Assembly: GCA_022845955.1 (NCBI GenBank)
Contig: AP025576.1
Coordinates: 1-64,000, forward strand
Origin: Lachnospiraceae bacterium
GTDB taxonomy: Bacteria > Bacillota > Clostridia > Lachnospirales > Lachnospiraceae
Direction of reading: 5' to 3'
Length of the DNA stretch: 64,000 bases
In this document: positions 44,271 through 53,260 of the stretch, in pieces
How positions within the stretch are numbered: the first letter of the stretch is position 1
Layout: the number at the start of each line of letters is the position of its first letter
The notes under the pieces: model-generated
What the model was told of the DNA's origin: nothing
Seen by the model: only the letters and a program-made list of their open reading frames with translations
The model's database searches: none
Program-made: the position numbers and the translations under genes

Positions 44271-45221
44271 ATGAAAAAGAAATTTGTAGCAATTGCAGCG
44301 GCAGCTACTCTTGTTATGGCGGCACTTGCAGGCTGTGGCTCCACTGACACAACAACAACGGACAACGCGGCATCCACCCCTTCCGAGGCAGGAAGCGTTG
44401 CGGCACCGGAAGCAGCCTCTTCCGAAGCGGCATCCTCTGAGGCCGCAGGCAGTGAAGCAGCCCCATCCGAAGCGGCAGCTGATTTGAGCGGCAGCATTTC
44501 TATGGCAGGATCCACCTCCATGGAAAAATTCGCAAATGCACTGGCGGAAAGCTTTATGGCAAAATACCCTGGTGTGACCGTAACTGCTGAATTTACCGGT
44601 TCCGGTGCAGGTGTGGAAGCGGTTACCGCAGGAAGCGTTGATATAGGAAATTCCTCCAGGAATCTCACCGAGGAGGAAAAGGCAGCAGGCGTAGCGGAAA
44701 ATATTGTGGCAATCGATGGTATCGCCGTTGTTACGGATCCTGCAAATACGGCGGCAGGCCTGACAAAGGATCAGCTTTCCGGAATTTATACCGGTGAAAT
44801 CAAGAACTGGAAAGATGTGGGAGGCGCCGATCAGGCTATCGTGGTAGTAGGCAGGGAAGCCGGTTCCGGTACCAGAGGAGCATTTGAAGAACTGCTGGAA
44901 ATCGAAGACCAGTGTGCCTATGCAAACGAGCTGGACAGCACCGGTGCGGTAATGGCAAAGGTTGCCGCAACACCTGGCGCAATCGGTTATGTATCTCTGG
45001 ATGTTATCGACGATACCGTTAAGACCCTTGCTGTAGACGAGGTGGAACCCACGGTAGAAAATATTAAAGGCGGCAGCTACCTGTTAAGCAGACCTTTTGT
45101 AATGGCAACCAAAGGAGAAATCGCCGAACAGAATGAAGTGGTACAGGCGATGTTCACTTACCTGACATCAGACGAAGGAAAAGCACTCGTGGAAAGCGTT
45201 GGCCTGATTACCGTCGACTAA
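44271..45221 (+). CDS. pstS: Phosphate ABC transporter substrate-binding lipoprotein PstS
   Basis: A 316-aa lipoprotein: basic start MKKKFVAIAA, lipobox LAGC with Cys22, a Ser/Ala/Glu-rich linker with SEAASSEAA repeats (about 35-65) and a periplasmic-binding domain. The phosphate site is formed by AGSTSMEKF and GREAGSGTRGAF. It captures phosphate for PstCAB. AAAGGAG precedes the ATG at 44271. A tandem hairpin block follows the gene, which probably makes the binding protein more abundant than the membrane subunits. Confidence 0.95.
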   Translation: MKKKFVAIAAAATLVMAALAGCGSTDTTTTDNAASTPSEAGSVAAPEAASSEAASSEAAGSEAAPSEAAADLSGSISMAGSTSMEKFANALAESFMAKYPGVTVTAEFTGSGAGVEAVTAGSVDIGNSSRNLTEEEKAAGVAENIVAIDGIAVVTDPANTAAGLTKDQLSGIYTGEIKNWKDVGGADQAIVVVGREAGSGTRGAFEELLEIEDQCAYANELDSTGAVMAKVAATPGAIGYVSLDVIDDTVKTLAVDEVEPTVENIKGGSYLLSRPFVMATKGEIAEQNEVVQAMFTYLTSDEGKALVESVGLITVD

Positions 45222-45248
45222 TCCCCATAACACAATACCGGTAAACCC

Positions 45249-45290
45249 AAACCCTGCGAAAGCAGGGTTTACCTTGCGAAAGCAGGGTTT
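45249..45290 (+). terminator. Tandem hairpin block between pstS and pstC
   Basis: AAACCCTGC (45249-45257), loop GAAA, GCAGGGTTT (45262-45270) is a perfect hairpin with a GNRA tetraloop. The 20-base unit (45251-45270) is repeated with one change at 45271-45290. With the palindrome right after, it looks like a partial terminator or an RNA-processing/stabilising block. Confidence 0.6.
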
Positions 45291-45320
45291 GTAACAGTCC
45301 AGACCTGTCTGAACAGTTAC
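45291..45320. repeat. 30-base palindrome, GTAAC repeat family
   Basis: GTAACAGTCCAGAC, CT, GTCTGAACAGTTAC; two mismatches between the arms. It is closely related to 39695-39724 and adjoins the pst hairpin block. Confidence 0.6.
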
Positions 45321-45370
45321 CAGGGACTTTTTTGCGAAAACACATCCCTATAATAATAAAGGATAAATAT

Positions 45371-46390
45371 ATGAAACAATCTTTTTCTATCGTGGGAAGC
45401 AGACACTCTAAAACAGCAGTGGAAAAGACTGCTCAGATCATTTTTACCGTTTGTGCTTTTTTTGCCATACTTGCCGTTTTCTCCATTACTTTATATATGT
45501 TAATAAACGGAACCCCGGCATTATTCAAGGTGGGGTTAAAGGATATTTTATTCGGAACCGTGTGGAAGCCTACTGCCAAGGATCCCAGCTTTGGTATTCT
45601 GTATATTATTCTCACATCCATTGTGGGTACCACTCTGGCTATTTTAATCGGGGTGCCGGTGGGTGTCCTTACGGCTATCTTTCTGGCGGAGGTGGCGCCC
45701 AAAAAGCTGGCGGCTGTAGTGAAGCCGGCAGTGGAACTTCTGGCAGGGATCCCTTCCGTTATATATGGCCTCCTGGGAATTATGATACTGAACCCTCTGA
45801 TGTATAAAGTGGAAACCGCTGTATTCAAAGGCTCTGAGACGCATCAGTTTACCGGCGGCGCCAATCTGATCTCTGCGGTCATCGTATTGGCTATCATGAT
45901 TCTTCCTACGGTAATTAATATCAGTGAGGCGGCCCTGCGTGCAGTTCCGGCACAGTATAAGGCGGCATCCCTGGCTCTGGGAGGTTCCCATATCCAGACC
46001 ATATTCAAAGTAATTCTGCCGGCTGCGAAGTCAGGTATCGTTACGGCTGTCGTACTGGGTGTGGGGCGTGCAATCGGAGAGGCTATGGCGATCACCCTGG
46101 TATCAGGAAGTTCGGTAAACCTACCCCTTCCCTTTCATTCCGTGCGGTTCCTCACTACGGCAATTGTGAGTGAAATGGGCTATGCATCCGGGCTTCACAG
46201 AGAAGTCCTGTTTACTATCGGGCTGGTTTTGTTTGCCTTTATCATGATTATTAACACCTGTCTTACAAGAATTCTCAAGCCCAAGAGCCTGGAGGAAAAA
46301 GAAAAAAAGGGAAACCCCGGTAAAAGCCGGGCGGGAAAGGCGGAGATTCCGGATACGAATGCAGGAGTGGCATTTCAGAGTGAATCGTAA
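45371..46390 (+). CDS. pstC: Phosphate ABC transporter permease PstC
   Basis: A 339-aa permease with six helices. It has the EAA-type loop (EAALRAVPAQYKAASLALGGS) and the PstC-typical N-terminal helix and outer segment LKDILFGTVWKPTAKDPSFG (partial quote). With PstA it forms the phosphate channel. A C-terminal tail of about 30 charged residues after residue 310 is longer than usual. The ATG at 45371 follows AAAGGA; no other start is better. Confidence 0.94.
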   Translation: MKQSFSIVGSRHSKTAVEKTAQIIFTVCAFFAILAVFSITLYMLINGTPALFKVGLKDILFGTVWKPTAKDPSFGILYIILTSIVGTTLAILIGVPVGVLTAIFLAEVAPKKLAAVVKPAVELLAGIPSVIYGLLGIMILNPLMYKVETAVFKGSETHQFTGGANLISAVIVLAIMILPTVINISEAALRAVPAQYKAASLALGGSHIQTIFKVILPAAKSGIVTAVVLGVGRAIGEAMAITLVSGSSVNLPLPFHSVRFLTTAIVSEMGYASGLHREVLFTIGLVLFAFIMIINTCLTRILKPKSLEEKEKKGNPGKSRAGKAEIPDTNAGVAFQSES

Positions 46391-46423
46391 GGGGACCGGT
46401 TTGCCCGGCACGGAGGAGTAGGA

Positions 46424-47296
46424 ATGGATCAAAGTATATTGGTTAAAAGGGTCAGGTTATCTGACTATATTATTACGGCAATGATTTATGCGGCGGCATC
46501 CCTGTCCCTATTATTGCTGGCGGGTATTGTATGCTATACCTTTGTCAAGGGAGTTTCCAGCATCAGCTGGCAGTTCCTCACGTCGGTTCCCAGTACCATA
46601 AAGGGAACCTTCGGCATTGCGGGAAATCTGCTCAATACCTTATATATTGTAATTATCACTCTTCTGATAGCCACCCCCGTGGGGGTGGGATCCGCCATCT
46701 ATCTGAATGAATATGCCAGGCCGGGTAAAGTCGTGCGTACGATTGAATTTACCACGGAAATCCTTTCCGGAATCCCTTCTATTATTTTCGGACTGTTCGG
46801 TATGGTATTCTTCGGAACGACCCTGGGCTTCGGATACTCTATTTTAACCGGCGCCCTGACGCTTACGCTGATGGTGCTCCCCCTCATTACACGGAATACC
46901 CAGGAAGCGCTGAAAACCGTGCCTGAAAGCTACCGCAGCGGCGCGTTGGGTATGGGAGCTACCAAGTGGTATATGATACGCACCATTCTGCTGCCTTCCG
47001 CTATGCCCGGCATAATTACCGGTATTATCCTGGCGGTGGGAAGAATCGTGGGAGAGTCGGCGGCATTGCTGTTTACGGCGGGAAGCGGCTATCTCCTACC
47101 CAAGAACGGCATGGGTTTTCTTCATAAAATTCTGGAATCCGGAGGAACGCTGACGATACAGCTGTATCTGTGTATGTCAAAGGCGCAGTACGGGGAGGCA
47201 TTCGGTATAGCCGTGGTACTCCTGGTTCTGGTGCTTGGCATCAATATGCTGACCAAGTATTTGTCCGGGAAGTTTAATGTGGAAGCAAGAGAGTAA
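46424..47296 (+). CDS. pstA: Phosphate ABC transporter permease PstA
   Basis: A 290-aa permease with six helices and the EAA loop (TQEALKTVPESYRSGALGMGA). It pairs with PstC. Conserved ILSGIPSIIFGLFGM and VGRIVGESAALLFTAG are typical of PstA. GGAGGAG precedes the ATG, 33 bases after pstC. The following gene is pstB. Confidence 0.94.
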   Translation: MDQSILVKRVRLSDYIITAMIYAAASLSLLLLAGIVCYTFVKGVSSISWQFLTSVPSTIKGTFGIAGNLLNTLYIVIITLLIATPVGVGSAIYLNEYARPGKVVRTIEFTTEILSGIPSIIFGLFGMVFFGTTLGFGYSILTGALTLTLMVLPLITRNTQEALKTVPESYRSGALGMGATKWYMIRTILLPSAMPGIITGIILAVGRIVGESAALLFTAGSGYLLPKNGMGFLHKILESGGTLTIQLYLCMSKAQYGEAFGIAVVLLVLVLGINMLTKYLSGKFNVEARE

Positions 47297-47370
47297 GTAC
47301 GGGGAAGGGATAAGACCCTGACGAATACGTATGAAACAGGCCCCGTGGCGGCGGGCGGACAGGAGCAGAG

Positions 47371-48129
47371 ATGGAAAATGCGAAAATCAGTACCAGAAAA
47401 TTAAATTTATATTATGGGACCAACCATGCGCTTAAAGATGTGGATATGGATATTACACCGAATGCCATAACCGCTTTTATCGGTCCCTCCGGCTGCGGAA
47501 AGTCAACCTTTTTAAAGACGCTGAACCGTATGAATGATCTGGTGGACGGGGTGAGAATAGATGGAACCGTCACGCTGGACGGCGAAAATATTTATGATGA
47601 CAAGGTGGATACCACTCTTTTGCGTAAAAAGGTCGGCATGGTATTTCAGCAGCCCAATCCCTTTCCCATGAGTATTTATGATAATATCGCGTATGGTCCC
47701 CGGATTCATGGTATCAAAAATAAAGCACAGCTGGACGAAATTGTGGAAGAAAGCCTGAAAGGCGCGGCTATTTATGAGGAAGTAAAGGATCGGCTCAAAA
47801 AATCGGCACTGGGTCTTTCCGGCGGACAGCAGCAAAGGCTGTGTATTGCCAGGGCTCTGGCTGTACAGCCGGAAGTGCTTCTGATGGATGAGCCAACCTC
47901 GGCCCTGGACCCTATTTCCACACTGAAAATAGAAGACTTAATGGAAGATCTGAAGAAAAAATATACGGTGGTGGTGGTGACACACAATATGCAGCAGGCC
48001 GCCAGGGTTTCCGATGAAACGGCCTTTTTCCTGGTGGGAGAGGTGGTGGAAAAGGATACCACCTCCAATATTTTTGCAAGGCCCGGGGACAAGAGGACGG
48101 AGGACTATATTACAGGCCGTTTTGGCTGA
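47371..48129 (+). CDS. pstB: Phosphate ABC transporter ATP-binding protein PstB
   Basis: A 252-aa ATPase with Walker [10 protein letters not shown], the PstB-typical [18 protein letters not shown]-loop [15 protein letters not shown], signature [16 protein letters not shown] and Walker [13 protein letters not shown], with switch VTHNMQQA. It drives phosphate import through PstCA. AGGAGC precedes the ATG. phoU begins 20 bases later. Confidence 0.96.
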   Translation: MENAKISTRKLNLYYGTNHALKDVDMDITPNAITAFIGPSGCGKSTFLKTLNRMNDLVDGVRIDGTVTLDGENIYDDKVDTTLLRKKVGMVFQQPNPFPMSIYDNIAYGPRIHGIKNKAQLDEIVEESLKGAAIYEEVKDRLKKSALGLSGGQQQRLCIARALAVQPEVLLMDEPTSALDPISTLKIEDLMEDLKKKYTVVVVTHNMQQAARVSDETAFFLVGEVVEKDTTSNIFARPGDKRTEDYITGRFG

Positions 48130-48148
48130 AATGCGAGGAGCAGGAATT

Positions 48149-48811
48149 ATGACAATGAGAACGATTTATCTGGAGGAGCTGAACGGCCTCCGTAAAAGCC
48201 TGGCTGAGATGGGAGAAGCCGTGGAGGCTTCCTTTGATATGCTGCTGACGGCGGTGGACAGTAAGGACGAGGAGCTTAAAATGCAGATTATCCGCGGTGA
48301 CCGGATGATTAATGATATGGAAAGAAGCATTGAATCCAAGTGTCTTTCCCTGATAACAAGACAGCAGCCGATTGCCGGAGATCTGCGTATGATATCGGCG
48401 GCCCTTAAGGTGGTGACGGATATTGAACGGATCGGGGATCAGACTGCGGACATTGCGGAGCTGCTGCTGCGCCTGAAGGGATGTGATCTGGATACCTATT
48501 CCAGACATATTACAGGTATGCTCCAGGTGGCGAAGGAGATCGTCCATGATGCGGTCGATGCTTTTGTGAGCCGCGACAGAAAGGCAGCGGACGAAGTGAT
48601 CCGCCATGATGATGTGGTGGATTCCCTGTTCGCCAAGGTAAAGGATGATTTGGTTTTTATGCTTCAGGAGGGCGTGGATAATATCGATGCCTGTGTGGAT
48701 GTGCTGATGATTGCCAAATATCTGGAACGGATCGGTGATCATGCGGTAAACATAGCAGAATGGGAAATTTTCCAGGAAAGCGGAGCCATTCAGGACATCC
48801 GCCTGATGTAA
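48149..48811 (+). CDS. phoU: Phosphate uptake regulator PhoU
   Basis: A 220-aa all-helical protein with two PhoU repeats (metal-binding ExxxD motifs in the N- and C-terminal halves, e.g. VVTDIERIGDQTADIAEL and AKYLERIGDHAVNIAEW). It links Pst activity to the phosphate-sensing two-component system and curbs uptake in phosphate excess. GAGGAG fits the ATG at 48149; a longer open frame lies inside pstB. A terminator overlaps the end of the convergent MFS gene. Confidence 0.95.
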   Translation: MTMRTIYLEELNGLRKSLAEMGEAVEASFDMLLTAVDSKDEELKMQIIRGDRMINDMERSIESKCLSLITRQQPIAGDLRMISAALKVVTDIERIGDQTADIAELLLRLKGCDLDTYSRHITGMLQVAKEIVHDAVDAFVSRDRKAADEVIRHDDVVDSLFAKVKDDLVFMLQEGVDNIDACVDVLMIAKYLERIGDHAVNIAEWEIFQESGAIQDIRLM

Positions 48812-48818
48812 ACAGAGG

Positions 48819-48913
48819 AGAACAGGACGAAGGGGAAGCGGCAGGATGAACCACGGCGGCGCTGACCCCAAACCGGAAAACAACCTACCGGCGCAGCTCC
48901 TGTTCTCTTTTTT
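48819..48913 (+). terminator. Long-range terminator after phoU
   Basis: AGAACAGGA (48819-48827) pairs with TCCTGTTCT (48898-48906), followed by CTTTTTTG. The 3' arm lies within the 3' end of the convergent MFS gene. The long loop makes it a weaker call. Confidence 0.5.
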
Positions 48914-50291
48914 GTACCACAAATTTCACATACACAATCAGGACAATCAGAAAGATAACACCCAGGCTGTTGGTAACCTGCTGGGCATACAGGGGCTTAC
49001 CCCCGATGCTCCAGCCGGCCTGCTGGAGGAAAGACAGGAATCTGCCTGAAACAAAGGATACCAGAAATCCATATACGCCTCCGATGGAGGAGAGGATAGA
49101 CAGCTGCAGAGTCCTTTTTTCTTCATTTAAAAGCTCCAGCTGGATGCCGAACAGGCCTATTCCGGCAAAGCTCCATCCCGCCGCGGAAAACAGGGTCGCA
49201 GCAATGGTCATGGGGTAGGCAGTGGAGGGCACGGAAAAAGCCATGAACATGAAATTCAGAAGGATTCCCAGCAGGGAGTATTTATACATATAAGCCATGC
49301 CGAAACGATCCCCCATCCTTCCTATCATGGGAGTAATGGCGATCCGCACCAGGTTCCCGAAAAACCCCACTACCATGATAAAGGTAAACGGAAGGTTCAG
49401 ATCTTTAATCTGATAGCTGGTATTAAAGGGGGAAGAAGTATAAAATGCGGTAAGCCACAGCAGGTTGGTAAAGAAAGCTTTGCGGAAATCGGAATTCCGG
49501 AAGGCTTCTTTAATTTCCGCTTTCAGGACACCCTTCTGCTTTCCGGAAGCAGTGTCCTTGTGTTTTTTTGCCAGATTGCCGTGCATTTCCTGGCCTGCGG
49601 CATTCCTGACGGCATAGCGCGGCTCTTTCATCCGGCTGAAGGCACAGAAGTTAATAAGAACGAGGATAAAAATCAGCGTTCCGTTCAGGAGAAAGCCTAT
49701 ATGCTGGTGTTCCCCTGCCGTGCTGTCCATAATGACGCCGGCTCCCAGCATTACGGTTACGGTGACAAATACGGCGACGGCATCTTTTTTGGAAAAATAG
49801 CTTCCCCGCAGCTCCATGGGGACAAGGATAGCTATCCAGTCCTGGGTGGCGGGCGTCCCGATCTGGGACCAGGCCTGGGCAAAAAAATACCCTGCCACAA
49901 TGAGGAACTGTTGTAAATGGATTGGCAGGGGCAGCAGAGGAATAAAGAAAATGAAGGAAAAGAAGAGCTTCTGCATTACGGTAACACAGACGAACAGCTT
50001 TCTTTTTTTCAGCTTATTGATCCTCTGCATGGTAAAGAGCTGGAACAGGGCGGCCAGGCTTCCCATGGATGTAATAACACCGATGGAGGCATCCGGTATA
50101 TTCACGGACAGCATGAGGGAAACCAGGAAGGTTCCGCCTGCCAGCTGGGCAATCGTCTGATTGGCAGAATCCCCCGCTATGTAGTTCCTGCGGCTCTTTT
50201 CATAATCCCCTTCGTTTTCGGGAAGGGCCATAAAATAAATCCTGCGCAGCCGTCCAAGCAGCCAGGTGAAATCAAGCATAATCCTGCTCAT
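48885..50291 (-). CDS. MFS transporter
   Basis: A 468-aa protein with 12 predicted helices of the major facilitator superfamily; a cytoplasmic linker of about 50 charged residues (from KEPRYAV to FRKAFF) joins the halves. GDSANQTIAQLAGG and VGFFGNLVRIAITP are family-like. Substrate unknown; export of a drug or metabolite is likely. The frame is open to 50330, but the ATG at 50291 has a better GGGG spacing. It converges on phoU. Confidence 0.82.
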   Translation of the reverse strand: MSRIMLDFTWLLGRLRRIYFMALPENEGDYEKSRRNYIAGDSANQTIAQLAGGTFLVSLMLSVNIPDASIGVITSMGSLAALFQLFTMQRINKLKKRKLFVCVTVMQKLFFSFIFFIPLLPLPIHLQQFLIVAGYFFAQAWSQIGTPATQDWIAILVPMELRGSYFSKKDAVAVFVTVTVMLGAGVIMDSTAGEHQHIGFLLNGTLIFILVLINFCAFSRMKEPRYAVRNAAGQEMHGNLAKKHKDTASGKQKGVLKAEIKEAFRNSDFRKAFFTNLLWLTAFYTSSPFNTSYQIKDLNLPFTFIMVVGFFGNLVRIAITPMIGRMGDRFGMAYMYKYSLLGILLNFMFMAFSVPSTAYPMTIAATLFSAAGWSFAGIGLFGIQLELLNEEKRTLQLSILSSIGGVYGFLVSFVSGRFLSFLQQAGWSIGGKPLYAQQVTNSLGVIFLIVLIVYVKFVVQKREQELRR

Positions 50292-50784
50292 AAAATACCC
50301 CGTTTCCCGCGTCCTGCGCGGCCTTCCCAAGTACTTCCCTCAGCCTGATATTACAATAACAGGAAACGGAAAAAAATGTATTATCTTTGACAAATTGATG
50401 TAGTTTATTGCTGTGAGGAAGAAAAAACCAGACACCTTTTTCACCGGTATCCGAGGCACGGGAATTCCTGCCCTTCTTGCGCTTTCCCGCGATTGCGTAC
50501 ATTTCAGCCTGACTTTCTGATACTTTCTGCAATTTAATAAATATTTATTGTAAATCAATAAAAAAATATTGACTTTCAATGCGAACAGTGTTATTTTATG
50601 GAAAAGAGGTTCCTGCCCTGGATGGACTGGGGATGTAAGGGCCGGTATCCCCATTTTGTTAGGCGGAGGGAAAAAAGTGATATAAAAAGCACGATGGATC
50701 CGCCATTTAGCTTTTGTATGAGGGAACCGAACGAAAGCTGTATGTTGTGGAATACTTTTTATGAGCAGGAGGAAAGAGGAAATC
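50292..50784. other. Gene-poor spacer with a promoter for the DUF2975 operon
   Basis: No convincing gene is present; short open frames on both strands show no recognisable features. Toward the 3' side lies TTGACT (50569-50574), 17 bases, TATTTT (50592-50597), a fair promoter, embedded in a very AT-rich stretch with ATTG/CAAT inverted repeats (50546-50560 area). The resulting leader before the DUF2975 start is about 180 bases long. Confidence 0.5.
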
Positions 50785-51231
50785 ATGGGTAACAAGCTCA
50801 CACGTTTTACAAAAGGAATGCTGGATTTTATGTTTTACGCGGGGATTGCGGTGACACTGACCCTTCCGGTTTCCGTACGTATTTACGGGCATATCAATTC
50901 CTATTTTGAACAGTATTATATTCATCTGATTATATTGTTTGGTGTTTCGGGGATATTGGCGGAGCTTATTCTATTTGAGCTGCGAAGGATGTTCCGGACC
51001 GTTCTGGAAAACGACTGTTTTGTGCAGGCCAATGTGAAAAGCCTGAACCGCATGGGGACTTACAGCTTCTTAATCGCCCTTGTAACGGCGGGAAGGCTGT
51101 TCCTGTACCTGACGCCGGCGGTGATGATAATCATCCTGGTTTTTGTGATAGCGGGCCTGTTCAGCAAGGTGCTGAGCCAGGTATTTGACAGGGCGGTGGC
51201 ATATAAGAATGAAAATGACCTGACAATTTAG
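50785..51231 (+). CDS. DUF2975 membrane protein
   Basis: A 148-aa protein with four membrane helices of the DUF2975 family. In Firmicutes it is commonly encoded just before a short Xre regulator of the YozG type, as here. The function is unknown; the pair may form a membrane signal-regulator unit. AGAGGA precedes the ATG at 50785, while an open frame from 50761 is a weaker start. The next gene starts ten bases later. Confidence 0.85.
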   Translation: MGNKLTRFTKGMLDFMFYAGIAVTLTLPVSVRIYGHINSYFEQYYIHLIILFGVSGILAELILFELRRMFRTVLENDCFVQANVKSLNRMGTYSFLIALVTAGRLFLYLTPAVMIIILVFVIAGLFSKVLSQVFDRAVAYKNENDLTI

Positions 51232-51241
51232 GAGGTGGATA

Positions 51242-51475
51242 ATGTCCATAATTATCAATTTGGATGTAATGATGGCCAAAAGGAAGAAGGGGCTGACGGA
51301 GCTGGCAGGAGAGGTGGATATCACACTGGCCAACCTGTCTATTCTGAAAAATAACAAAGCAAAAGCGGTCCGGCTTTCCACCTTAAATGCAATATGCAAG
51401 GCGCTGGAATGCCAGCCGGGTGATATCCTCCAGTATGTGGAGGACGAAGAGGACGGGGAGAACAACAGCCTGTAG
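51242..51475 (+). CDS. Short XRE regulator (YozG-like)
   Basis: A 77-aa protein formed almost entirely of a Cro/XRE helix-turn-helix (KGLTELAGEVDITLANLSIL, LEC.PGDILQY). The N-terminal MSIIINLDVMMAKRKKG and the CQPGDILQY ending are typical of the YozG/DUF2975-linked type. AGGAGG precedes the ATG. It probably regulates the operon. The DUF4173 gene follows 12 bases later. Confidence 0.92.
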   Translation: MSIIINLDVMMAKRKKGLTELAGEVDITLANLSILKNNKAKAVRLSTLNAICKALECQPGDILQYVEDEEDGENNSL

Positions 51476-51487
51476 GAGGGATATGTT

Positions 51488-53080
51488 ATGGATTATGAAA
51501 GAATGGATCCGGTAAACGGAACTTATGCGGCGGAGAATAAGCCGGCGTGGACGGAACAGGAAAAATGGCGGATGGAGGAAAAGAAAAGAGAAGAGGAAAG
51601 GCGGCTTGAAGCGGAAAAGAAAGCGGCTGTCATGCGCAGGGATTTTCCATTCTTCGGATGGGCCAGTGCAGTTTATGCTCTTTTTTACACCTTCTGCCTG
51701 TACAAAAACGCTTCGGGGATCACTTACCCTTTTTTCGTCGCAGGAACCCTTATCTATTTTGGCTTATGTACCAGAAGGTCAGGGGTTCCATTGAAAAAAG
51801 ACAGTACCTTCACCGTTGTGAGCATGCTTCTCCTGGGAATATCCGTGTTCCTTACAGACAATATCAGCATACAGCTGATAACAAAAACAGGGATTTTCCT
51901 TCTCACGCTGAGTCTGATGCTTCATCAGTACCTGAATGACGGGGCATGGAATTTTTCCAGGTTTCTGCTCGCTATCTGTCAGTGTATTCTGGAGTCGGTA
52001 GCCTGTCTGGGACGTCCTTTCAGCGATGGATCCGCCTGGAGGCAGAAACGGACGCAGGAAGGGAAAAAGGATGGCAAGGGACGTTATGTTGCCCTGGGGA
52101 TTCTCGTGGCGGTTCCGCTGGGCCTCCTCATCCTGGCCCTTCTGGTGAGCGCGGATGCGGTATTCCGGGATTTGTTCGTACGTCTTTTCCGGCATATCAA
52201 TATATGGAACATTCTGCTTGTTCTCTGTATGCTCACCTTTGGTTTTTTTGCTTCCTATTGTTTTATGGCTATGCTCAACAGCCGGGTTATAAAGGAGGAT
52301 TACAGGGAGAACCGGAACCAGGAGCCGGTGCTTGCAATTACCTTCACCTCGGTACTTGCGGTAATGTATCTGGTATTTTCCGGGATACAGGTGGTTTATC
52401 TGTTCCTGGGACAGCTGAAGCTGCCGGACGGATATACCTATTCCTCTTATGCCAGGCAGGGTTTTTTCCAGCTTCTGGCGGTATGTATAATCAACCTTAT
52501 CATCGTATTGGTGTGCCTGGGCTTTTTCAGAGAAAGCAAGGTGCTGAAGGGGATACTTACTCTGATATCCCTTTGCACCTATATTATGGTGGCGTCCAGT
52601 GCTTACCGGATGCTTCTCTATATCGGAACCTGTCAGCTGACCTTTCTGCGGATCCTTGTCCTGTGGGCCCTGGCGGCTACCGCGCTGGTGCTGGGAGGTA
52701 TCATTGTCACCATATTTAAACCCGGATTCCGGCTTTTCCGGTATTGCATCACCGTAGTCACGGTGCTTTATATCCTTCTGGCCTTTGCCAAACCCGATTA
52801 CTGGATTGCCAGATATAATATGAATTATGTGGATTTTACCGCTGTGAGCCAGGAACAGGCGGAGGAAGGCAGCTACAGGGATTTTTACTACCTGAGTCAC
52901 CTGTCGGCGGATGCCGCTCCCGTTCTTGCTGCGCCGGAAAATTATGAATTTCTGAAAAACCAGTCCTATTCCATGGAAGAATATTATTCCCGTATGGAAA
53001 GGAAGGCGGAGGGAATGGGGATCCGCAGCTTCAATGTATCCCGCTGTCTTGCCGGAAAGGCCCTTTCCCGGTTGAAGTGA
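51488..53080 (+). CDS. DUF4173-type polytopic membrane protein
   Basis: A 530-aa protein: a charged coiled-coil N-terminus (residues 15-50, KREEERRLEAEKKAA) and about 12 membrane helices in two groups, then a C-terminal part with FAKPDYWIARYNM. This is the DUF4173/DUF4153 type, of unknown function, often encoded near Xre/DUF2975 genes. AGGAGGG precedes the ATG. A hairpin follows its stop. Confidence 0.82.
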   Translation: MDYERMDPVNGTYAAENKPAWTEQEKWRMEEKKREEERRLEAEKKAAVMRRDFPFFGWASAVYALFYTFCLYKNASGITYPFFVAGTLIYFGLCTRRSGVPLKKDSTFTVVSMLLLGISVFLTDNISIQLITKTGIFLLTLSLMLHQYLNDGAWNFSRFLLAICQCILESVACLGRPFSDGSAWRQKRTQEGKKDGKGRYVALGILVAVPLGLLILALLVSADAVFRDLFVRLFRHINIWNILLVLCMLTFGFFASYCFMAMLNSRVIKEDYRENRNQEPVLAITFTSVLAVMYLVFSGIQVVYLFLGQLKLPDGYTYSSYARQGFFQLLAVCIINLIIVLVCLGFFRESKVLKGILTLISLCTYIMVASSAYRMLLYIGTCQLTFLRILVLWALAATALVLGGIIVTIFKPGFRLFRYCITVVTVLYILLAFAKPDYWIARYNMNYVDFTAVSQEQAEEGSYRDFYYLSHLSADAAPVLAAPENYEFLKNQSYSMEEYYSRMERKAEGMGIRSFNVSRCLAGKALSRLK

Positions 53081-53104
53081 CTCCAAAAGAACAAATAGGA
53101 ATAA

Positions 53105-53138
53105 TTCAGACGGCCCAGGACACAAAGGGCCGTTTGAA
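53105..53138 (+). terminator. Hairpin after the DUF4173 gene
   Basis: TTCAGACGGCCC (53105-53116) pairs with GGGCCGTTTGAA (53127-53138), 11 of 12 pairs. No T-run follows, so terminator strength is uncertain. Confidence 0.6.
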
Positions 53139-53184
53139 CGATTACAGCAAATGTTTAAATTTTTCTTAAAAAGTTGATATTCCA

Positions 53185-53213
53185 TTGACACCTGGGCGAT
53201 TCAAGCGTAATAT
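53185..53213 (+). promoter_or_regulatory. Promoter of the lipoprotein gene
   Basis: TTGACA (53185-53190), 17 bases, TAATAT (53208-53213). Confidence 0.75.
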
Positions 53214-53260
53214 TATCAAGGACACAGAATTTTCACATTTTGGGAGGAAATTAAGATATT

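Noticed and set aside
50272..50532. 86-codon minus frame upstream of the MFS gene
   Set aside because: Overlaps the MFS start, no domain and weak signals; treated as leader.
50598..50792. 64-codon plus frame before the DUF2975 gene
   Set aside because: No ribosome-binding site, odd composition, and it lies in the predicted leader.
51779..53191. 470-codon minus frame opposite the DUF4173 gene
   Set aside because: Antisense shadow of a gene with membrane helices and a good ribosome-binding site; the product is His/Gln-rich without domains.
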